Shown piece by piece: positions 1 to 6,103 of a DNA stretch of 9,707 nt. Position 1 is the stretch's first letter; every line of letters begins with the position of its first letter. A program made the translations under genes and the position numbers. The notes under the pieces are model-generated. The model was given only the letters and a program-made list of their open reading frames with translations, did no database searches and was not told the DNA's origin. The DNA comes from JADJOY01 sp964450125 (GTDB lineage Bacteria; JADJOY01), in assembly GCA_964450125.1 (NCBI GenBank), contig CAYVDO010000316.1, positions 1 through 9,707 of the forward strand. Reading direction: 5' to 3'.

Positions 1-1108
1 CCGCTCGGGCGAGGCATTCGGCCAGCGTCGTGACGCTCGGGGCGAGCGGCTGCTGCACCAGCTCGCAGCGCTCCCCGCCGCCCTCCGCCTGCGTCACTCG
101 GGCGACGGAGCTCTGGGCGCCGTGGGCTGAAGGCAAGAGCCCGGTGAGCAGGCTCGCGTGCGCCGGCAACGGCCAGCTGGCGTTCGAGTACGCGGCTTCG
201 TACGTGTCGGCGTGCTCGGCGAAACGCTCGAGCCCACGGCTGGTGGGCGCGGGGTGGCCGAAGAGCGAGAGATCGCGAGCGGTGACCGTGTCGAGCACCA
301 CGAGGATCACGTCGGGGGGATCGCCACGATCCGGAGTCGACACGTCGAGCCCAGTCGCATCCACGGGCATGACGGCTCGCGCACCCGTCCTCTCCGCTCG
401 GCGCGACGGGCTGGCGAAGCCCGGTGCCAGCGGGTAGCTGGCGACGCTCGTCGATGCGCCGAACACCAACACCGCGCCCACGCGGCGCCACGCGCCACGA
501 CCGTGTCGGGCCCGTCGAAACGCGAGCGCGCTCACGGCCAACCACACCGCGACCAAGCCGACGACCGCGAGCGGCAATGGACCCACCCGCGGCCCCTTGG
601 CCGCGCCGACACACGTGAGCACGGGAATGAAGCTCAGTGCTGCGACCAGCAACGCATGGCCGAGCTCGGTGCCACGGCCGCGCGGCGCGGCGCCCCGCGC
701 GCGCCGAAGCATGGCCGCGAGAGCGACGGCGCAAGCCGCGAGCGCCACAGACGCGATCGCGACCCGAGGCTCAGCGATCCCGAGGCGGAGTGCACGCGCT
801 CGCGCGAGACCGTAGACGACGCCCGGCAGCGCCGTGGCGAGAACCACCGCCAGAACCTGGAGACGCTCACGACGCGATCCGCCGAAGGACGTGGCGATGG
901 CCACGACGACGAGACCCGAAAGCCCCGCGATCGCGAGCAGCACGAGGGTATCGAAAAGACCGGCGTACGCGAGTGCCGCCGGCGCGACCGCGTAGCTCGT
1001 CCACTGCACCAGCAGCAGGTCGGCAACCGCGATTCGCGCACCCGCTTCCAGCGCCCCAGTCACGCACGACGGCGACGACGCCGCCTCTCCGACCCGCTCC
1101 GCGCTCAC
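1..1108 (-). CDS. Membrane-bound sulfatase-like protein (alkaline phosphatase superfamily), 3' end outside window
   Basis: About 369 residues are visible before the left edge. Seen: residues about 45-225 hold roughly six hydrophobic segments with Arg-rich loops. From about residue 266 a soluble sulfatase fold begins, with the metal-site strand DVILVVLDTVTARDLS (Asp273) and the active-site segment SWPLPAHASLLTG (311-323), followed by GLLPSAHG. Family knowledge: relatives with a TM domain plus this fold are sulfatases or phosphoglycerol/phosphoethanolamine-type transferases acting on the periplasmic side. Odd: Pro313 sits where the Cys/Ser/Thr nucleophile of the C-x-P-x-R or T-x-P-S-H motif is expected. 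Start: I chose GTG at 1108 because GGAG lies 9 bases upstream. An in-frame ATG at 1222 and GTGs at 1123 and 1063 are alternatives; the ATG would overlap the start codon of the divergent gene. Family assignment is fairly sure; activity and substrate are unknown. Confidence 0.8.
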   Translation of the reverse strand, partial: MSAERVGEAASSPSCVTGALEAGARIAVADLLLVQWTSYAVAPAALAYAGLFDTLVLLAIAGLSGLVVVAIATSFGGSRRERLQVLAVVLATALPGVVYGLARARALRLGIAEPRVAIASVALAACAVALAAMLRRARGAAPRGRGTELGHALLVAALSFIPVLTCVGAAKGPRVGPLPLAVVGLVAVWLAVSALAFRRARHGRGAWRRVGAVLVFGASTSVASYPLAPGFASPSRRAERTGARAVMPVDATGLDVSTPDRGDPPDVILVVLDTVTARDLSLFGHPAPTSRGLERFAEHADTYEAAYSNASWPLPAHASLLTGLLPSAHGAQSSVARVTQAEGGGERCELVQQPLAPSVTTLAECLARA

Positions 1109-1207
1109 GCCGTCATGCTCCACGCCCGGACGGGCGGCGCGCCCAGGCGCGAGGGTGCGAACCGCGAAGTCGTCGAAGGGGTCGCAGGCGAGCGCCGCAT
1201 CGCGCGT

Positions 1208-1213
1208 TATTTT
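1208..1213 (+). promoter_or_regulatory. Possible -10 element for the flippase-like gene
   Basis: TATTTT (4 of 6 matches to TATAAT) lies in the only AT-rich patch of the 1109-1220 divergent gap and ends 7 bases before the ATG at 1221. No -35 match is seen 17 bases upstream, and no Shine-Dalgarno sequence precedes the ATG. This spacing is the usual geometry of a leaderless transcript starting at or next to the ATG. That is inference from spacing alone. Confidence 0.3.
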
Positions 1214-1220
1214 CGCCGGC

Positions 1221-2243
1221 ATGTCGTTCGTCGAGGAGATCCGGGCGCGGCTGCCGGCGCGGCGCTTCTGGATCGGGGTAGCCGTGACGGCGGCGGTGTT
1301 CGCCTGGATGGCGCACACCGCCGACCTCGACGACCTGCGGGCGCTTTGGCGCAACCGGCGCGCAGCCCCGCTCGCTGCAGCCGCCCTCGCCTACTCGCTG
1401 GTGCTCGTTTGTCGAGCCATCCGCTATCGCGCCACCGGCGCGGCGCTGACTCCCTCGCGCCTCTTCGCCGTGACCTCGCTGCACGGCTTCTTGAACCGCG
1501 TGCTCCCGGCGCGCGGGGGCGAGCTGGCGTACGGTTATCTGGTGCGGCGGCTGGGCGGTGGGTCGTTTACCGGCAGCATGCTCGGGCTGGTGCAGATCCG
1601 GATCCTCGATCTGGTGGCGGTGGCAGGGATCTTCGCGCTGGCCGTCCTGAATCACGTGGGCGACATCGGTCTCGATCGCCAAGACGCGATCGCGGTCGCG
1701 ATCACGGCGCTGGTGATCTGCGGCGCGGGTTATCTCGCCATCGGGCCCCTCATGCGGGTGGGCATCGCCCTGGTGAGGCGCTTTGCGCCCGAGCGAGCTC
1801 GAAGTGGCCGGGTCGCGAGCTTTCTGGACCCTCTCGCCGAGCTCTCCGGGGCGACCGCGACCACCCCGCCCCGAGGGCGGGTGCGGCTCGTCGTCGCTTC
1901 GCTGGGGGCCTGGATCTCGATCTACCTCTGCTATTGGTGGGTGCTGCGCGGCGTGGGTGTCGAGCTCACGCTCAGCACGGTCATCCTGGGTGCCAGCGTC
2001 GCCAATCTGGCATCCAGCCTGCCGGTCACGCTGATCGGCAGCTTCGGAACGCTGGAAGGCGCCTGGACCCTGGCGTTCATCGCGCTCGGCATCGCTCGCT
2101 CCACCGCGGTCGCCAGCGCCTGGATCGTCAGTCTGGCGACGCTCGCGTTCGGCGCGAGCTTCGCCGTGGTGGGCTGGGCGACGCTCATCCGGATCGAGGC
2201 ACGCCAGGCCGCGGATGCCCCGGATCGATGCCGAAGCTCCTGA
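1221..2243 (+). CDS. Flippase-like / LPG-synthase-TM domain membrane protein (UPF0104, PF03706-like)
   Basis: 340 residues, polytopic inner-membrane protein with about 8 hydrophobic segments (near residues 16-32, 50-65, 120-143, 155-176, 222-242, 251-270, 281-292, 297-322). Family hallmarks are visible: LPARGGELAYGYLVRR at 95-110 and LPVTLIGSFGTLEGAW at 267-282. Family knowledge: this fold is the membrane half of MprF (lysyl-phosphatidylglycerol synthase/flippase). Stand-alone members are commonly found next to glycosyltransferases and are thought to help move or build lipid-linked sugars. No lysyl-transferase domain is present here. Start: ATG 1221 is chosen because the hydrophobic segment follows directly; a GTG at 1155 is in frame but adds 22 unconvincing residues. 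It is the only plus-strand gene, divergent from the sulfatase-like gene and overlapping the glycosyltransferase-like gene tail to tail by 59 bp. Transport of a glycan intermediate is inference. Confidence 0.87.
   Translation: MSFVEEIRARLPARRFWIGVAVTAAVFAWMAHTADLDDLRALWRNRRAAPLAAAALAYSLVLVCRAIRYRATGAALTPSRLFAVTSLHGFLNRVLPARGGELAYGYLVRRLGGGSFTGSMLGLVQIRILDLVAVAGIFALAVLNHVGDIGLDRQDAIAVAITALVICGAGYLAIGPLMRVGIALVRRFAPERARSGRVASFLDPLAELSGATATTPPRGRVRLVVASLGAWISIYLCYWWVLRGVGVELTLSTVILGASVANLASSLPVTLIGSFGTLEGAWTLAFIALGIARSTAVASAWIVSLATLAFGASFAVVGWATLIRIEARQAADAPDRCRSS
2137..2163 (-). terminator. Hairpin downstream of the 2185 stop (possible terminator, no U-tract)
   Basis: GCTCGCG (2141-2147) and CGCGAGC (2153-2159) form a perfect 7-bp stem with a 5-base loop; three more pairs form beyond one mismatch. 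It lies about 22 bases past the stop of the minus-strand glycosyltransferase-like gene, inside the coding sequence of the convergent flippase-like gene. No T-run follows, so it is not a classical intrinsic terminator. GC-rich coding DNA produces such stems by chance. Confidence 0.25.
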
Positions 2244-3576
2244 GCGCTTCCTCGACTTCGTCGACGAAGCGTCCCCCCAGACCGCCGGGCAGGTCGACGG
2301 GTACCCCCAAGAACACCGCGTCGCGGATCCGTGCGGCGATTTCACGGCGGCGCGCCGCCAGCACCCGTTCGCGCACGTTGCCGAGGATGACCGTGCGCTC
2401 CACCAGCTCGGTTGCGTGGGTGCGCAGAAAGCGAAGCAAGCCCGAGACCTCCGCGGCATGCGTGGCGTGGGTACGTGCGTGCTCCCGGCCACGTTCGGCG
2501 AGCGACACCCTTCGTGTCGGATCCGCGAGGGTGCGGGCCGCCGTGTCGCCGCCACCGAGCGTGGGCGCGCGGGCCAGCGCATCGGCCGAAACATCCTCGA
2601 ACGCCGGAAAATCCGCGACCACGACTGGCACACCCGCCGAGAGCCACCGCAGCATCTCGATCGCCCCGCGCCCGAGGATGGGATCGCGCAGGTCGACGAC
2701 GCCATCCCAGGCCGGCAGATCGCCTTCGTCCGGCGGCGATCCGGCGATCCAGGCCAGCCGCGGGTCGTTCGTGCATTCGACGCCTTCGGCGCCCTGTAAG
2801 ACGATCGCTGCAAGGGGGTCGGTGCGACGCAATGCTGCGGCGGTAGCAGCAGCCTCTTCGCGCTCGAGCGCCGAGGCGCCCACGCGCACGAGATAGACGC
2901 GAGCGTCCGAATCCAACGCCTCGATTCCAGCGTCTGCCACGAGCCGTTCGCGCAGCGCGCGGCTTGCGCTCGCGGGAGCGACGCCACGGGGAACGCGAGA
3001 CACCAGGGGGGTGAGCTGGCCCTCGAGACTGCGCACGCGGCGTTCGAGCGCCGGGTTCGGCACCACCACCGCGGCGGCGGCCTCCACGAAGAACCGCAGC
3101 ATGTCGAGCTCGCGGAAGAGCGCGTCGTGGCCGCCTCCTGCCAAGACCACGGGCGCCGCGTGCGCACCGAGCGCACCGTGCGCCTGCGCCATGCCGTCGT
3201 GGTAGTTGCGCGCGTCGCCCAGATAAATCGTCACGGTTTGGAAGTAATGCTGCATCGTCGCGTCGCGAAGCAGCACGATCGCCCCGGGGCGATTCATGCG
3301 CTCGGCGTCGAGGCGTCGCCCCACGAACTCGCAGACGTAGGCGTCGTTCGCGAGGAAGTAGAGCGTGTGATCGAACGCACCCGCGAGATGGGCGCGCTCG
3401 AAAGCTTGCTGACTCTCGACGCGAAGTCCTGCGGGCGGCGGCGCGGGTCGCGTGGGATCGACACGCACGAACACGGTGAGCTCGACGTGGCGAGCGAGCT
3501 CGCGGGCGAAGGCGAGCGCATCGCGACCTTCAGGTCGGTCGCCGTGATCGACCGGTGCGAAGAGCGCCACGCGCAT
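2185..3576 (-). CDS. Divergent GT-B-like glycosyltransferase
   Basis: 463 residues, predicted cytoplasmic. Seen: an N-terminal Rossmann-like strand (MRVALFAPVDHGDRPEG) followed by helix AFARELARH; a middle stretch IVLLRDATMQHYF resembling the 'LHD...H' strand of GT4-type acceptor domains; and a C-terminal stretch GAIEMLRWLSAGVPVVVADF typical of the GT4 nucleotide-sugar site (E...L..G.PVV). The first Glu of the E-x7-E pair is not seen, and about 60 extra C-terminal residues rich in Arg and Glu follow. Start: ATG 3576 has GAGG 9 bases upstream; a longer in-frame reading to 3636 would run into the preceding gene. It lies 23 bp after the GT4 gene and is probably the last gene of the operon; its final codons overlap the plus-strand gene by 59 bp. 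Probably a glycosyltransferase of the same pathway; sugar and acceptor are unknown, and it could be an inactive paralogue. Confidence 0.78.
   Translation of the reverse strand: MRVALFAPVDHGDRPEGRDALAFARELARHVELTVFVRVDPTRPAPPPAGLRVESQQAFERAHLAGAFDHTLYFLANDAYVCEFVGRRLDAERMNRPGAIVLLRDATMQHYFQTVTIYLGDARNYHDGMAQAHGALGAHAAPVVLAGGGHDALFRELDMLRFFVEAAAAVVVPNPALERRVRSLEGQLTPLVSRVPRGVAPASASRALRERLVADAGIEALDSDARVYLVRVGASALEREEAAATAAALRRTDPLAAIVLQGAEGVECTNDPRLAWIAGSPPDEGDLPAWDGVVDLRDPILGRGAIEMLRWLSAGVPVVVADFPAFEDVSADALARAPTLGGGDTAARTLADPTRRVSLAERGREHARTHATHAAEVSGLLRFLRTHATELVERTVILGNVRERVLAARRREIAARIRDAVFLGVPVDLPGGLGGRFVDEVEEALRSFGIDPGHPRPGVPRSG
2245..2271 (+). terminator. Inverted repeat just past the flippase-like stop (possible terminator, no U-tract)
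   Basis: CGCTTC (2245-2250) pairs with GAAGCG (2266-2271), and inside them CTTCGTCGACGAAG (2256-2269) is a perfect 14-base palindrome. It begins 2 bases after the TGA at 2241-2243. It also encodes a charged part of the convergent protein, with no T-run behind it, so a role in ending transcription is only a possibility. Confidence 0.22.
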
Positions 3577-3597
3577 GGTCGGCTGCCTCGGTACCCG

Positions 3598-3615
3598 GCT
3601 CACGCCGACGTGAGC
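3598..3615 (-). other. Hairpin spanning the stop codon of the GT4 gene
   Basis: GCTCACG and CGTGAGC form a perfect 7-bp stem with a 4-base loop. On the minus strand the 3' arm contains the TGA (3602-3600) of the GT4 gene, and the next gene starts 23 bp further on. No T-run follows. It could tune read-through or re-initiation between the two glycosyltransferase genes; chance is also plausible. Confidence 0.3.
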
Positions 3616-4634
3616 GCGTCCAGGACACCGTCCCACGAGATGGAGGCGACACGGGCGTAGCCCTCGTCGCCCAGGGCCTGCGCTCGCCGGCGATCGGCGG
3701 CAAGCGCCTCGATTGCCTCGGCAAATCGACGCGGATCTGCAGGCACCACCTTGCCCGAGACCTCGTCCGCGACGAACTCGAGCACGCCGCCCGAATCGGG
3801 TGCCGTGACGACAGGCTTGCCCGACAAGAACGCTTCCAGGGTGACGTAGCCGTAGTCTTCGTCGAAGGGCGCGAAGTACACCGCCAGCGAGCGCGCGTAG
3901 AGATCGACGATGGTTTCGTCGTCGACGCGGCCTGCGAACACCACGCGCTCACCGAGCCCGAGCTCCGCGGCGCGGCGCTCGAGCGCGCCGCGCTCGGGAC
4001 CATCGCCGGCGATGATCGCGCGCAGCGGTGGGCGCACGTGGGCCATCGCCTCCACCAGCAGCTCGATGCGCTTGGTGCGATCGAGCCTGCTGACCGTGAA
4101 CACGAAGTCCTCGGCCTCCCCGCGGCGCGTGCGACCGGCGAGGGGCGGCGGGTGATGGAGGCAATGGCCATCGAAGCCCGTGGTCTTCTTCAGGCGATCG
4201 GCGACGGTCTGCGAGATGGTGAAGATCCGGCGCGCTTCCCCGAAGCCCACGAGGTCCAAACGATGGATGGCGTCGCGCACCACGTCGTCCATCCCCGTGC
4301 CCTCCCAGGCGGAGAGCCGCGTGCCGTAGAGCTCGTACACCTCCCGCATCTGATGGAAGAGCCACACCACCTTGCGCGAGTGACGCACCAAGTAGGAGGG
4401 GAACTTGGTGGGAACGAAGAGATCGACCGACTCGCCGTAGCTCTCTTCCACGTCGAGCAGGCGCCACAAAAGGCACATCTTCACGATCTCGGGACGCGGC
4501 AGCATGCGCAGCGGGATGCGCAGCACGTCGGTGCGATGGCCGCGCGCGGCGAGCCTGCGCTCGAGCCCTTCCACGAGCGCTTCTGCGCCACCTCGCGTGA
4601 ATGGCGCCTGCACCGCGCCGACGAGGATCTTCAC
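3600..4634 (-). CDS. Glycosyltransferase family 4 (GT-B fold, retaining)
   Basis: 344 residues, predicted cytoplasmic or membrane-associated. Seen in order: start strand MKILVGAVQAPFTRGGAE with the Gly-rich loop (15-18); acceptor-domain strand RRIFTISQTVADRLKK (135-150); linker to the second Rossmann domain, FVFTVSRLDRTKRIELLVEA (178 onward); AIIAGDGPE at 207-214; and the donor site with an intact E-x7-E pair, Glu259 and Glu267, followed by SGKPVVTAPDSGG. These are the GT4 hallmarks, and the length is normal for the family. Start: GTG 4634 overlaps the TGA of the TrmJ-like gene by 4 bp (GTGA), with GAGGG about 6 bases upstream, so translation is probably coupled. It transfers a sugar from an activated donor to a glycan or lipid-linked acceptor; which sugar cannot be read from the sequence. 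Confidence 0.92.
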   Translation of the reverse strand: MKILVGAVQAPFTRGGAEALVEGLERRLAARGHRTDVLRIPLRMLPRPEIVKMCLLWRLLDVEESYGESVDLFVPTKFPSYLVRHSRKVVWLFHQMREVYELYGTRLSAWEGTGMDDVVRDAIHRLDLVGFGEARRIFTISQTVADRLKKTTGFDGHCLHHPPPLAGRTRRGEAEDFVFTVSRLDRTKRIELLVEAMAHVRPPLRAIIAGDGPERGALERRAAELGLGERVVFAGRVDDETIVDLYARSLAVYFAPFDEDYGYVTLEAFLSGKPVVTAPDSGGVLEFVADEVSGKVVPADPRRFAEAIEALAADRRRAQALGDEGYARVASISWDGVLDALTSA

Positions 4635-5395
4635 CGCGCGCCCTCGGTGGCGCTCGTCGTCAGATGCGATTCGATCTGGCCCACCAGGCCGTGGAGGATG
4701 CGCACCTCGCGGGGATCGAGCTCGAGGCGCGCCAGCGTCGCGAGCAGCTTCGGGAGCATGCGGCCGGGATCCTCGGCGCCGACGAAACCCACGCGTTCCA
4801 GCAACTCGAGCACGCGGCTCGTGAGATGGACACGCTCTTCGGCGCGCTCGGGCCCTTCGGGAACGCGCTCGACGGCTTCGGCGGCGAACGCGTGCAGCAC
4901 CACCGCCACGGCGAGCGCCAGGTTGAGCGACGGGCTGCCACCGGTGGGAATCGAGAGATACGCCCACGCCCCGGCGCATTCGTCGCGACTCAGGCCCTGG
5001 TCTTCGGAGCCGAATACGAGTGCTGCGCGCACCGCGGGAAGAAGCTCGAGCAGCACGCGCGCGGTGGACGCAGGCGTGAGCGGATTCGGCCGGTGGCGGC
5101 CACCGAAGCGACTCACCGCGATGGCGAGATCGCAGCCCGCGAGCGCCGAGGCGAGATCGTCGTGGCTGCTGCACCCATCGAGAATGGGCCGCCCCGCCAT
5201 GGCCAAGGTGCGGGCCTCCAGATCGATCGGTGCTCGCGGCCGCACGAGCCTCAGATCCGAGAAACCAGCGCTCGCCATGGCCCGCGCCACCAGGCCGAGA
5301 TTGCCGGCGTATTTGGGCTCGACGAGCACCACGCGAAAGCGCGCGAGCGCCGCCGTGAGATCGCGGGTGAATGGCGAGGGGACGGCATCACGCAT
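4631..5395 (-). CDS. trmJ: TrmJ-like tRNA (Cm32/Um32) 2'-O-methyltransferase, SpoU/SPOUT family
   Basis: 254 residues, close to the usual TrmJ length. Seen: motif 1 VVLVEPKYAGNLGLVARAM (22-40), motif 2 ALVFGSEDQGLSRDE (125-139) and motif 3 SIPTGGSPSLNLALAVAVV (148-166). Together these form the knotted S-adenosylmethionine site of the SpoU family, and a helical C-terminal extension (about 185-245) follows as in TrmJ. Family knowledge: TrmJ methylates the ribose of residue 32 in the anticodon loop of several tRNAs. Start ATG 5395 leaves only a weak ribosome binding site (GGTGA close to the ATG) and a 48-bp gap after the lipoprotein gene, with a small hairpin in that gap. Its stop overlaps the GTG of the GT4 gene. 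A housekeeping gene inside a glycan operon, so co-location probably reflects co-expression rather than shared function. LasT-like and other SpoU paralogues are the alternatives. Confidence 0.92.
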   Translation of the reverse strand: MRDAVPSPFTRDLTAALARFRVVLVEPKYAGNLGLVARAMASAGFSDLRLVRPRAPIDLEARTLAMAGRPILDGCSSHDDLASALAGCDLAIAVSRFGGRHRPNPLTPASTARVLLELLPAVRAALVFGSEDQGLSRDECAGAWAYLSIPTGGSPSLNLALAVAVVLHAFAAEAVERVPEGPERAEERVHLTSRVLELLERVGFVGAEDPGRMLPKLLATLARLELDPREVRILHGLVGQIESHLTTSATEGAR

Positions 5396-5402
5396 GGATC
5401 AC

Positions 5403-5419
5403 CCGAGCGGCGGGCTCGG
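5403..5419 (-). other. Hairpin in the trmJ leader
   Basis: CCGAGC (5403-5408) and GCTCGG (5414-5419) form a 6-bp stem with a 5-base loop, ending 7 bases before the trmJ ATG, with a 10-base palindrome CGACGCGTCG just beyond. On the mRNA this could cover the already weak ribosome binding site of trmJ. In this base composition a 6-bp stem can arise by chance. Confidence 0.25.
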
Positions 5420-5443
5420 CTCGACGCGTCGCGTGCGACGGGC

Positions 5444-6079
5444 TCACGGTCCCGATACGGGCACGTCGATGCGCGCGCGCCCCGGAGGATCCACCGCGGG
5501 ACTCGCGGGCGTCGCAACCGGCGCCGTCGTCGGATCGGCGGCGGGCGTCTCGCCCAGGTACTCGCGCTTCAACGCGTCGATCTGCCGCAACGTGTCGAGG
5601 CGCTTGTCGAGGTCGGCCTTTCGCGAGGTGTCCGGGAACCGCACCAGGAAATCCTCGATCAAGACCTTGCGCTGAGGGGGGTCTGCAGTCTTGAGCTTGT
5701 CGACGAGAACGCGGAATTCCTCGTTCTCGATCACGTTTCGCTCGAGCACCCGCGCGCGGCTGCGGTCCCGCAGCTCGCGGGCTGCGGGACCGAGGGGACT
5801 CTCGGGGAAATCCGTCAGGAACGATTCCCAAGCCGCCAGCGCGGCGTCGGGGGTGGAGCTCTGCCCCAGCAAATAGGTATCGATGAAGCGGGCGCGCTCG
5901 TCGCTTTCCAGATCCTTCACCCGCGATTGGGCGCCGTCGAGCGATTTCTGCAGTTCCTCGACCTGCGTCTCGAGGGTCTGGATTCGGGCGTAGTACTCGG
6001 CCTCGCGGCTGTCGCCGACGTCCACCACGCTGCAGCCCGCGGCAAGCAGCAATCCGAGCGTGGCCAGCGCGCGTCGCAT
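5444..6079 (-). CDS. Coiled-coil lipoprotein with TPR-like repeats
   Basis: 211 residues. Seen: a lipoprotein signal peptide, MRRALATLGLLLAAGC, with the lipid-acceptor Cys16 (lipobox slightly relaxed, Ala at -3) and Ser at +2, which by the Lol rule predicts the outer membrane. A heptad-like Glu/Leu-rich helix follows at about 27-62. Next come two related segments, ESFLTDFPESPLGPAA (85-100) and EDFLVRFPDTSRKAD (142-156), which look like degenerate TPR halves. The tail (178-211) is rich in Pro, Ala and Thr. The plan of coiled coil followed by TPR-like helices resembles CpoB/YbgF and BamD-type envelope proteins, but I cannot assign it to either. It lies 24 bp after the dehydrogenase gene and 48 bp before trmJ. 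No ribosome binding site is evident before ATG 6079, but the signal peptide fixes the start. Role unknown; an envelope scaffold or assembly part is inference. Confidence 0.85.
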   Translation of the reverse strand: MRRALATLGLLLAAGCSVVDVGDSREAEYYARIQTLETQVEELQKSLDGAQSRVKDLESDERARFIDTYLLGQSSTPDAALAAWESFLTDFPESPLGPAARELRDRSRARVLERNVIENEEFRVLVDKLKTADPPQRKVLIEDFLVRFPDTSRKADLDKRLDTLRQIDALKREYLGETPAADPTTAPVATPASPAVDPPGRARIDVPVSGP

Positions 6080-6103
6080 GGTCGGCCGTGGCGCGGCGCC
6101 GGC

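Noticed and set aside
158..2896. A 912-codon open frame on the plus strand
   Set aside because: It runs antisense to the sulfatase-like gene, then out of frame through the flippase-like gene and antisense to a glycosyltransferase-like gene. The translation is low-complexity, dominated by Arg, Ala, Gly and Ser, with no recognisable motif: a high-GC shadow.
1113..3176. A 687-codon minus-strand open frame
   Set aside because: An alternative frame of the glycosyltransferase-like gene continuing antisense through the flippase-like gene; low-complexity, with no motifs, while both real genes have them.
4634..5174. Longer form of the GT4 gene starting as far upstream as 5174
   Set aside because: The extra 180 residues are Arg/Ala-rich shadow of trmJ. 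The GT4 homology begins exactly at GTG 4634, which has its own ribosome binding site.
3555..5675. A 706-codon plus-strand open frame
   Set aside because: Antisense to the GT4 and TrmJ genes; rich in Arg, Ser and Ala, with no domain pattern.
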